Notes under the pieces: generated by a model | What the model was told of the DNA's origin: nothing | Seen by the model: only the letters and a program-made list of their open reading frames with translations | The model's database searches: none | Shown: positions 25,820 through 33,001 of the stretch, one piece after another | Numbering within the stretch: position 1 is the stretch's first letter | Layout: the number at the start of each line of letters is the position of its first letter | Translations under genes and position numbers: made by a program | Assembly (NCBI RefSeq): GCF_008806755.1 | Contig: NZ_WAAU01000014.1 | Span: 289,943 to 328,738 of the forward strand | Direction: 5' to 3' | Length of the DNA: 38,796 nucleotides | From: Tenacibaculum aiptasiae | GTDB taxonomy: Bacteria > Bacteroidota > Bacteroidia > Flavobacteriales > Flavobacteriaceae

Positions 25820-25827
25820 TATTTTTG
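25820..25827 (+). promoter_or_regulatory. -7 element just before the FAD oxidoreductase
   Basis: TATTTTTG, a full match to TAnnTTTG, ending only 4 bases before the ATG at 25832. As with rlmN, this implies a leaderless or nearly leaderless transcript. No TTG sits at the right distance upstream. Confidence 0.45.
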
Positions 25828-25831
25828 AACT

Positions 25832-26881
25832 ATGAATATTGAGGTTGATTATATTATAGTAGGTTTAGGGTTAGCAGGGATATCATTTGCTGAAATTTTA
25901 GAAAAAAATAATAAGAGTTTTGTCGTTTTTGAAGATAATTCACAAAATTCCTCTATAGTGGCTGGTGGAGTATACAATCCTGTAATATTAAAACGTTTTA
26001 CACCTGTTTGGAATGGGCATAAACAAATAGAACTAGCAAAACCATTTTATAAAAATATAGAAGAAAAACTATCAACTCAATTAGATTATGAATTTCCAAC
26101 AAAAAAAGTGTTCAATAGCGTAGGAGATGAAAACAATTGGTTTATAGCTTCAGATAAGCCAATGTTAGCTCAATACATGCTTCCTAAGGTATTAAAAGGA
26201 AAAATTGATGGTGTTGTAGGTGATTTTGGATTTGGCGAATTAAAAGGCACAGGAAGAGTTGATACTACAACACTTGTAAAATTGTATAAAGCGTATTTGA
26301 ATGAAAAGAGCTTGTTAATAAATGAAAGTTTTAAACATTCAGAGTTAATTTTAAAAGGAGAAAAAGTAAATTATAATAATATTATTGCTAATAGAGTTGT
26401 TTTTTGTGAAGGTTTTGGAGTAAAGAATAACCCATATTTTAATGAGCTTCCTCTAAAAGAAGCAAAAGGAGAAACGATAACAATTCATGCACCAGAATTA
26501 AAAATCAATTTCTTATTAAAGTCTAGTGTGTTTGTAATGCCATTAGGCAATGATTATTACAAGGTTGGAGCTACCTTTAATTGGACAGATAAAACATCAT
26601 TACCTACCAAAGAAGGGAGAAAGGAGTTGGAAGATAAATTGCAAAAAGTAATCTCAGTTCCATACACAGTAACCGATCAGTTGGCAGGAATTAGACCAAC
26701 AGTAAAAGATAGAAGACCTTTAGTAGGAGTACATCCTAAATATAAACAATTAGCAGTTTTAAATGGTTTAGGAACTCGAGGTGTTATGATAGGCCCAAGT
26801 ATTGCCACAAGCTTATTTAAACACTTAGAAAAAGATGAAAAACTAGATAAAGAAATAGATATAAAAAGGTTTGAGAAATAA
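25832..26881 (+). CDS. FAD-dependent oxidoreductase (DAO family)
   Basis: 349-residue flavoprotein of the D-amino-acid-oxidase/glycine-oxidase-like group. The N-terminal Rossmann motif is GLGLAG (G11, G13, G16), followed by an acidic residue that holds the FAD ribose (VFED). The C-terminus has the typical GIRPTVKDRRPLVG and NGLGTRGVMIGPSIA flavin contacts. No signal peptide. The substrate is unknown; MnmC-type tRNA modification is unlikely because the methyltransferase part is absent. DUF983 converges on it from the other strand. Confidence 0.85.
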   Translation: MNIEVDYIIVGLGLAGISFAEILEKNNKSFVVFEDNSQNSSIVAGGVYNPVILKRFTPVWNGHKQIELAKPFYKNIEEKLSTQLDYEFPTKKVFNSVGDENNWFIASDKPMLAQYMLPKVLKGKIDGVVGDFGFGELKGTGRVDTTTLVKLYKAYLNEKSLLINESFKHSELILKGEKVNYNNIIANRVVFCEGFGVKNNPYFNELPLKEAKGETITIHAPELKINFLLKSSVFVMPLGNDYYKVGATFNWTDKTSLPTKEGRKELEDKLQKVISVPYTVTDQLAGIRPTVKDRRPLVGVHPKYKQLAVLNGLGTRGVMIGPSIATSLFKHLEKDEKLDKEIDIKRFEK

Positions 26882-26885
26882 ATTG

Positions 26886-27281
26886 TTATTTCTCAGATTG
26901 TAATTCCTTAGCCTTTTTATTGTACGATACAAAGAGGTTAATCCAGATTATACGAGATAAGCGTAAATTGATAGGAGTTAATAATAGAGAAACAACTACA
27001 ATAGATATAAAACTCTTTAAGATTGAGAGTCCAAGGAAAACTTTAGCTATAATAAAAATACCAACAAACAAAGCAACAGCAATAGCATAATTAACATACA
27101 TAGCACCAAAGAAAAAAGAAGGCTCCATCATGTATTTTAAATTACATTTAGGGCAATTTTCATGCAATGTTGTTATTTTTTTTGGATTGAAAGATATACG
27201 ATATTTAAAAAACTCACCTTCATGACAACGAGGGCATTTACTTTTAAAAATACTGTATAGTTTACTTCCTTTTCCAAACAT
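26886..27281 (-). CDS. DUF983 membrane protein with two CxxC motifs
   Basis: 131 residues. The N-terminal cytosolic part has CPRC (C16, C19) and CPKC (C43, C46), a likely zinc ribbon, followed by two membrane helices at about 55-75 and 82-105. Members are widespread in Bacteroidota and alphaproteobacteria; the function is not established. Convergent with the FAD oxidoreductase (4-base gap) and divergent from the ABC-F gene. Confidence 0.85.
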   Translation of the reverse strand: MFGKGSKLYSIFKSKCPRCHEGEFFKYRISFNPKKITTLHENCPKCNLKYMMEPSFFFGAMYVNYAIAVALFVGIFIIAKVFLGLSILKSFISIVVVSLLLTPINLRLSRIIWINLFVSYNKKAKELQSEK

Positions 27282-27290
27282 ATCTTATTA

Positions 27291-27324
27291 TTGGCCTAAT
27301 TAATTATTTCGTTTTGTAAGTTTG
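27291..27324 (+). promoter_or_regulatory. ABC-F gene promoter
   Basis: TTG at 27291-27293, 23-base spacer, and TAAGTTTG at 27317-27324, a full -7 match. The leader to the ATG at 27398 would be about 65 bases and has no strong hairpin that I can see. Confidence 0.6.
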
Positions 27325-27397
27325 CACAAATTTCAACAAAAATAACACAGTATTTTGTAACAGTAGTTACAAAAACAAAGTAATTCGTAAAAAGACT

Positions 27398-29317
27398 ATG
27401 TTAAACGTACATAATTTATCGGTTTCGTTCATGGGAACAGATTTATTCTCAGGAATCACTTTTAAATTAAATAAAGGAGATAGAATAGGATTGATTGGGA
27501 AAAATGGAGCAGGAAAATCTACTTTATTAAAAGTGCTTTCTAAAGATATTGAAAGCAGTGGAGGTACTATGGCTTTTGATAAAGAAGTACGAATAGGTTT
27601 TTTACGTCAGGATATAGATTTTGTTCATGGTAGAACAATATTAGAAGAAGCGTATCAGGCATTTACAGAAATTAAAGAAATAGAATTTGAGCTTGATGAA
27701 ATTAACCAACAGCTAGCTGAAAGAACCGATTATGAAAGTGAAGCTTATAATGAGTTAATTATAAGCTTGAATGAAAAAACAGAACGTTATGAGTTGTTGG
27801 GAGGTTATAACTATCAAGGTGAAACAGAAAAGATTTTACAAGGTTTAGGTTTTCAAAGAGAAGATTTTGATAAGCTGACAGATACTTTCTCAGGAGGGTG
27901 GCGTATGCGTATTGAATTAGCAAAACTATTATTACAAAGTAATGATATATTATTACTAGATGAGCCTACTAACCACTTAGATATTGAATCGATTATTTGG
28001 TTAGAAAACTTCTTGAAAAATTATGCAGGAGCAGTAGTCTTAGTTTCTCATGATAAGATGTTTTTAGATAATGTAACCAATAGAACTATAGAAATATCTT
28101 TAGGTCAAATTTACGATTACAAAAAGCCTTATTCAGAGTTTTTAAAGTTACGAGCTGAAATAAAAGAAAAGCAATTACAAGCGCAAAAGAATCAACAAAA
28201 AGAAATAGAGCATACAGAAAAGCTTATTGAGAAATTTAGAGCGAAGGCGAATAAGGCTGCAATGGCTCAATCCTTAATAAAGAAGCTTGATAGAGTTGAG
28301 CGTATTGAAGTAGATCAAGATGATAATGCTACAATGAACGTTCGTTTTGCAATTTCAAAAGAGCCAGGTAAAATAATTGTAGAAGCAGAAAACTTAGCCA
28401 AAAGTTATGGAGATAAACAAGTGCTTCAAAATGTAGATTTGCTAATAGAGCGTAATAGTAAAATAGCTTTTGTTGGTCAAAATGGACAAGGGAAATCTAC
28501 ATTAGCTAAAATGATGGTGGGAGAAATTCCGTTTGAAGGAAATTTAAAATTAGGACACAATGTAGAAATAGGATATTTTGCTCAAAATCAATCAGAAGAA
28601 TTACCACCAGAAAAAACAGTGTTGGAAATTATGGAAGATGCTGCGACAGATTCTAACAGAATGCGAGTTAGAGATATGTTGGGGTCATTCTTATTCGGAG
28701 GAGAAGCAGTTGATAAAAAAGCAAAAGTATTATCGGGAGGAGAACGAAATCGTTTGGCATTATGTAAATTATTATTATCACCTTTCAATGTGTTAATAAT
28801 GGATGAGCCTACGAATCACCTAGATATAGCTTCAAAAAATGTACTAAAGAAAGCACTTCAAAGCTTTGATGGAACATTAATTATAGTGTCTCATGATCGT
28901 GATTTTCTACAAGGTTTAACTACAACAGTTTATGGTTTTAAAGACAAAGTAATAAAAGAATATTTAGGAGATATTGATTATTTCTTAGAGCAACACAAAA
29001 TGGAAAGTTTACGTGATGCAGAAAAGAAAACTGTTGTAAAAGAAGGAAAAGATACTTCAAAGAAAGAAAATTATAAATTATCTAGAGAGCAAGAAAAAGA
29101 AATTAAAAAATTAAAAAATAAAATAAATAAAATTGAAAATAGAATAGCTGACATCGAAGCAGAAATAGAAAAAATAGACTTAGAGTTAGCTCAAAACTAT
29201 GAAGAGGTATCTTCTCAGCCTAATTTCTTTGAAAATTATAAAGCAAAGAAGGCAGAGGTTGATACTTTAATGGAAGAATGGGAAACAATTGAAGAACAAA
29301 TTGCAAATTATAATTAA
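27398..29317 (+). CDS. ABC-F family ATP-binding protein
   Basis: Soluble tandem ABC ATPase that acts on ribosomes; some members relieve stalling, others protect against antibiotics. Domain 1 has Walker A GKNGAGKST near residue 37, signature FSGGW, and LLLDEPTNHLD. Domain 2 has GQNGQGKST near residue 365, signature LSGGE, and LIMDEPTNHLD. The linker between the domains is the charged ABC_tran_Xtn region. The C-terminus (about 540-639) is a Lys/Glu coiled coil as in Uup/YheS-type proteins. No membrane segment. 639 residues. Housekeeping role is more likely than resistance, given the context. Confidence 0.92.
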   Translation: MLNVHNLSVSFMGTDLFSGITFKLNKGDRIGLIGKNGAGKSTLLKVLSKDIESSGGTMAFDKEVRIGFLRQDIDFVHGRTILEEAYQAFTEIKEIEFELDEINQQLAERTDYESEAYNELIISLNEKTERYELLGGYNYQGETEKILQGLGFQREDFDKLTDTFSGGWRMRIELAKLLLQSNDILLLDEPTNHLDIESIIWLENFLKNYAGAVVLVSHDKMFLDNVTNRTIEISLGQIYDYKKPYSEFLKLRAEIKEKQLQAQKNQQKEIEHTEKLIEKFRAKANKAAMAQSLIKKLDRVERIEVDQDDNATMNVRFAISKEPGKIIVEAENLAKSYGDKQVLQNVDLLIERNSKIAFVGQNGQGKSTLAKMMVGEIPFEGNLKLGHNVEIGYFAQNQSEELPPEKTVLEIMEDAATDSNRMRVRDMLGSFLFGGEAVDKKAKVLSGGERNRLALCKLLLSPFNVLIMDEPTNHLDIASKNVLKKALQSFDGTLIIVSHDRDFLQGLTTTVYGFKDKVIKEYLGDIDYFLEQHKMESLRDAEKKTVVKEGKDTSKKENYKLSREQEKEIKKLKNKINKIENRIADIEAEIEKIDLELAQNYEEVSSQPNFFENYKAKKAEVDTLMEEWETIEEQIANYN

Positions 29318-29318
29318 A

Positions 29319-29876
29319 ATGAAAAAGTATTTAATCATCACACTTTTAGCGTTAATATCTTGTAGTAGTAATGAAGATAGCCATGAAATAAAAGATATAA
29401 CTATAGTTACAGGAATAAAATTAATAAATGATTTTGGACTAGAAATAGGCCGTTTAGGAAATCCTAATGGGTTGTTTTATAAGAAAGAAAAAGATCAAAA
29501 TGATCCTTCTAAATATGTGAAAAATAAAATTGTTACGATGTATCCTATACCAGCAGTCAATATTTTTAAGTTGGCTTCACAAAAAAATATTTTAAAGGTT
29601 TGGGTTTTAAAGGGACAGTCAACAAATGTGTTTAAAAACGTTGTTTTTGAAGATTATTTGACAAATGATTTATACACAACCAATGAGGTGATAAACAAAG
29701 CTATTGAAGAAATAAAGCCAACAAAACTTACCAATTCATTAACTATAAATGCAAGTAAATTTGAGAATGGGCTTTACAGAGTTTTTGTTGAACTAGAGGG
29801 AGGAGAAATATACTGGGAAAACACTTATATAGGAGATTATAATAATGATTTTGAATCAATAAATTATTGGAAATAA
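29319..29876 (+). CDS. Lipoprotein of unknown function
   Basis: 185-residue lipoprotein with a short signal peptide and lipobox ending at C15 (ALISC-SSN). The mature part has no recognised domain; it is about 170 residues with mixed strand-like segments. The ATG at 29319 is chosen over one 30 bases upstream because only this start gives the signal peptide and does not overlap the ABC-F gene. It starts one base after the ABC-F stop, so it is co-transcribed. Confidence 0.75.
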   Translation: MKKYLIITLLALISCSSNEDSHEIKDITIVTGIKLINDFGLEIGRLGNPNGLFYKKEKDQNDPSKYVKNKIVTMYPIPAVNIFKLASQKNILKVWVLKGQSTNVFKNVVFEDYLTNDLYTTNEVINKAIEEIKPTKLTNSLTINASKFENGLYRVFVELEGGEIYWENTYIGDYNNDFESINYWK

Positions 29877-29877
29877 A

Positions 29878-30813
29878 TTGTTTTTGTCCAATCCTAATAT
29901 ACAAAATCAACAAGTTCTTCTTCCTATTTTAGAAGAAAAACAAGTGACGCTTTATATAAAGCGAGAAGATCAAATTCATCCATTTGTTTCTGGGAATAAA
30001 TTCAGAAAACTTAAATACAATATAGCTCAAGCTAAAGAACAACAAAAAAGCACTTTGTTAACTTTTGGAGGAGCATTTTCTAATCATATTGCAGCAACAG
30101 CAATTGCAGGGAAATTATCGGGATTTAAGACTATGGGAGTAATAAGAGGAGATGAACTGGGAATAGATTTAGACAAAACATTAGCTCAAAATGAAACTTT
30201 AAGAGAAGCTTTTAAAAATGGAATGGAGTTTAAATTTGTTTCAAGATCAGTTTATAGACAAAAAACAGAAAAAAGTTTTATAGAAGAACTTCAAAAAGAG
30301 TTTGGAGATTTTTATTTGGTACCAGAAGGAGGAACTAATGAATTGGCAATAAAAGGTTGTAAAGAGATCTTAACAAAAGAAGATGAAAAATTCGATTATA
30401 TTTGTTCTGCAATTGGTACTGGAGGTACTATTTCTGGTTTAATAGAATCAGCTAAAGAGCATCAAAAAATAATTGGTTTTCCAGCATTAAAAGGAAGTTT
30501 TTTAGAAAAAGAAATTCAACAGTTTGTTCAAAGGAATGATAATTGGAGCTTGGAAAATGAGTATCATTTTGGTGGATACGGAAAATATAATGAAGAGCTA
30601 ATTCGTTTTATAAACGAGTTTAAAAAAGCTACAAATATTCCATTAGATCCAATTTATACAGGGAAAATGATGTTTGGATTGCTAGAGAAGATTAAGAAAG
30701 ATGAATTTCCAAGAAATACAAAAATATTAGCAATTCATACAGGTGGTTTACAAGGGATAGCAGGGGTAAACCAAAAATTAAAGAATAAAAATCAAGAGAT
30801 AATAAACATTTAA
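29878..30813 (+). CDS. PLP-dependent ACC deaminase / D-cysteine desulfhydrase family enzyme
   Basis: 311-residue fold-type II PLP enzyme. The Schiff-base lysine is K41 in VSGNKFRKL. GGAFSNHIAATA is the substrate loop, and GTGGTISGL binds the cofactor phosphate. Most proteins of this kind in non-plant-associated bacteria act as D-cysteine desulfhydrases, so ACC deaminase activity should not be assumed. The start is a TTG one base after the lipoprotein stop; a second TTG six bases on is possible. The stop shares one base with the following ATG. Confidence 0.85.
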   Translation: MFLSNPNIQNQQVLLPILEEKQVTLYIKREDQIHPFVSGNKFRKLKYNIAQAKEQQKSTLLTFGGAFSNHIAATAIAGKLSGFKTMGVIRGDELGIDLDKTLAQNETLREAFKNGMEFKFVSRSVYRQKTEKSFIEELQKEFGDFYLVPEGGTNELAIKGCKEILTKEDEKFDYICSAIGTGGTISGLIESAKEHQKIIGFPALKGSFLEKEIQQFVQRNDNWSLENEYHFGGYGKYNEELIRFINEFKKATNIPLDPIYTGKMMFGLLEKIKKDEFPRNTKILAIHTGGLQGIAGVNQKLKNKNQEIINI

Positions 30814-31604
30814 TGAGAATAAAGTTAGTTTTTTATATAGCAATTTGCACAACGTTTTTAGTAAGCTGTGGTTCTAATAAAAATGTAGTCAAATCAAAGC
30901 AAAAAGAAGTTGTTTTAGAAGAAGTTAAAGAAGTAATGCCAGAGTTACCACAATTAGAGCAGGTACAAAAACCTTTAAAAACAAATACAAACCACACAGT
31001 AGCTTATATTCAGAAGTTTGCACCAATTGCTGTAAAAAAAATGCATGAGCATAATATTCCAGCTAGTATAACTTTAGCACAAGGAGTATTAGAATCAGGG
31101 AGTGGAAGAAGTGATTTAGCAAGGAGGTCAAATAATCATTTTGGAATCAAATGTCATAGAGGTTGGAAAGGAAAAAGTGTAACACACGATGATGATGAAA
31201 AAGGAGAATGTTTCAGAAAATATAAATATCCAGAAACTTCATACGAAGACCATTCACAATTTTTACTTACCCGTAAAAGATATGCTAGCTTATTTAAATT
31301 AGGGCATACAAATTACAAAGGATGGGCTTATGGTTTACGAAGAGCAGGTTATGCAACAGATAAACGTTACCCACAAAAGCTAATAGGAATTATAAAGAAA
31401 TATAATTTAGCAAAGTACGATAGAGTTAAACCTAAAAACTATAAGAAGCCCCAAGAGGTTAAAACAGGATATCATGAAGTACAAAAAGGAGATACTTTAT
31501 ATTCTATTGCTAGGAAATACCAAACTACAGTAAGTAAAATTAAGGAAGCAAATGGACTTACGAATAACAGTATTAGTATAGGAGAAAAATTAGTAATTAA
31601 ATAA
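30813..31604 (+). CDS. Glucosaminidase (GH73)-LysM lipoprotein
   Basis: Cell-wall hydrolase of 263 residues anchored as a lipoprotein (lipobox C19, LVSC-GSN). The glucosaminidase domain at about 63-200 has the likely catalytic Glu at E94 in GVLESGSGRSDLA, and cleaves peptidoglycan sugars. A LysM domain at about 216-263 (GDTLYSIARKYQTTVSKI) binds peptidoglycan. Its ATG overlaps the previous stop by one base (TAATG), so it is translationally coupled to the PLP enzyme. A terminator follows. Confidence 0.9.
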   Translation: MRIKLVFYIAICTTFLVSCGSNKNVVKSKQKEVVLEEVKEVMPELPQLEQVQKPLKTNTNHTVAYIQKFAPIAVKKMHEHNIPASITLAQGVLESGSGRSDLARRSNNHFGIKCHRGWKGKSVTHDDDEKGECFRKYKYPETSYEDHSQFLLTRKRYASLFKLGHTNYKGWAYGLRRAGYATDKRYPQKLIGIIKKYNLAKYDRVKPKNYKKPQEVKTGYHEVQKGDTLYSIARKYQTTVSKIKEANGLTNNSISIGEKLVIK

Positions 31605-31605
31605 A

Positions 31606-31628
31606 AAAGCGGAGAACCACTCCGCTTT
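31606..31628. terminator. Bidirectional terminator
   Basis: AAAGCGGAG (31606-31614) with CTCCGCTTT (31620-31628), 5-base loop. It ends the glucosaminidase transcript (plus) and the VWA gene (minus). Confidence 0.8.
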
Positions 31629-31655
31629 GAAAACTAACAACTAATCAAACTAAAC

Positions 31656-32774
31656 CTACCAAGAATAGTTTTTCTTTTTCGCTTGGTTTTTTATAGCTTT
31701 AATCATAACACTTTCCAATTCGTTATTCTTAGATGATTCACGTTGTTTTTTAGCTACGTATAGTTTTCTTTTTTTATTTAATTCTTTTATTTTTTCTTGA
31801 ATTTCTAATCGTTCTTTACGTTTAGTTTCTACATACTTTTTTATTTCTTTAGATGATTTATTTTGTAAATGTTTAGGAAGTTGTTTTTTCTTTAATTTAT
31901 TATAATCAATCTCTTTTTCTTCAGAAGCATCAACTAGATCCCATTCAGCATTTTTATATAACTTAGAGCTTTTGGTAATAGCTCTTTTTACAACTACAAC
32001 TTCATTCAAAGTAAGAGCATTAGCATCTTGTTTTGTTTGATTACTATATTTAGAGTACCCTTTGTTTCCATAATGAATGTAAGTTTTGTTTAGTTTTTTA
32101 TTTAAAATGATAATCTCTTTGTCATAAGGAGTTACTATATGAACAATGTTCTTATTGTGATTAATAGTCATGTAATCACCACCACCATAAATAGCTCCGT
32201 CTCTCCACATTCCAGAAACTCCTAAATTATAATCACCACAAAAAATAGTGTTAATGGTAATGTCTTTTTCTTTAGCGTTGGTTATTGCATCTTTATAGTT
32301 TAGCTTACCTTGTGTAAAAGGTTCGTTTCCTGCAATAAAAATCATTTTTAAATCATTCTTTCTTTTACCCCAATCTAGTTCATTAAGAGAGGTTTGAATA
32401 ACTTGCCCGCAAAATTCACTTCCTCCATTTGTGGTTAGAGAAAACAGGTGTTCAGAAATATCATCTAAGTTACTAGTGAATTGTAATACCTGACGAATAT
32501 ATCCTTCTTTTGACGATAATTGATCGTTTCCATACTCATACAATGCGATTTCCAATTTAGGAGTTACTCCATTACATTTAGCATAAGATAATTCGTTTAC
32601 AATTTCCCATAATTGAGCTTTTGCTTGATTAATCAGTCCATCCATACTATTACTTGTATCTAATAATAAAGCAACCTTGGTAGTTTGTGTTTTGTTGTCA
32701 GGATTGATAGCATAACCAACGACAGAAAATAAAAAAGTAAAAACGAATAAAATTTTTAATACATGAGTTTTCAT
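31656..32774 (-). CDS. Secreted VWA-domain protein
   Basis: 372 residues with a signal peptide (about 1-22, ending VVGYA). The von Willebrand A domain has a metal-ion-dependent adhesion site D39-T-S41-N-S43 at its first strand, and the remaining DxSxS-type contacts are plausible downstream (NGGSEF, GNEPF). The C-terminal ~100 residues are a Lys/Glu-rich, strongly basic coiled coil that may bind nucleic acid or cell wall. Role unknown. It is divergent from the sensor-kinase operon, with the LytTR box array in the shared spacer. Confidence 0.8.
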   Translation of the reverse strand: MKTHVLKILFVFTFLFSVVGYAINPDNKTQTTKVALLLDTSNSMDGLINQAKAQLWEIVNELSYAKCNGVTPKLEIALYEYGNDQLSSKEGYIRQVLQFTSNLDDISEHLFSLTTNGGSEFCGQVIQTSLNELDWGKRKNDLKMIFIAGNEPFTQGKLNYKDAITNAKEKDITINTIFCGDYNLGVSGMWRDGAIYGGGDYMTINHNKNIVHIVTPYDKEIIILNKKLNKTYIHYGNKGYSKYSNQTKQDANALTLNEVVVVKRAITKSSKLYKNAEWDLVDASEEKEIDYNKLKKKQLPKHLQNKSSKEIKKYVETKRKERLEIQEKIKELNKKRKLYVAKKQRESSKNNELESVMIKAIKNQAKKKNYSW

Positions 32775-32855
32775 AATTTTTTGCTTTTAAGTTATTAATA
32801 GTTTGGTAGCTAATTACTTCAAAATTAAGAGCAACTTATTTTATAAAAAAACGAA

Positions 32856-32906
32856 AATGAGTAAACGGTCAGTGTTAATGAGTAATTAGAGTTAAGAAAT
32901 GAGTAA
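32856..32906. promoter_or_regulatory. Array of three 9-bp direct repeats at 21-bp spacing (LytTR operator)
   Basis: AATGAGTAA occurs perfectly at 32856-32864, 32877-32885 and 32898-32906. Each repeat is separated by 12 bp, giving exactly two helical turns. LytTR regulators (AgrA, ComE, AlgR, PlnC) bind 9-bp direct repeats separated by 12-13 bp. The array lies in the spacer between the VWA gene and the sensor-kinase operon, 50 bp upstream of the predicted operon promoter. The LytTR regulator encoded in that operon is the obvious candidate binder, so autoregulation is likely; control of the VWA gene too is possible. Confidence 0.7.
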
Positions 32907-32955
32907 AGGAGGTTTTTGAAGAGTGTTTTAAGGTGTGGCTGGTGGTTTTCAATTT

Positions 32956-32984
32956 TTTGAACTCAGTTTTTGTATGTATGTTTA
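32956..32984 (+). promoter_or_regulatory. Sensor-kinase operon promoter
   Basis: TTTG at 32956-32959, 17-base spacer, and TATGTTTA at 32977-32984, one base off the -7 consensus. Transcription would start near 32991, which also argues that the kinase begins at 33002 and not at an upstream GTG (32933). Confidence 0.5.
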
Positions 32985-33001
32985 CATTAATTAAGAAAGA
33001 G

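Noticed and set aside
28578..28796. Second-frame open frames inside the ABC-F gene
   Set aside because: Overlap the intact second ABC domain in another frame and have no independent support.
32933..33001. GTG start for the sensor kinase 23 codons upstream
   Set aside because: It would cover the predicted promoter and displace the clear signal peptide that begins at the ATG at 33002.
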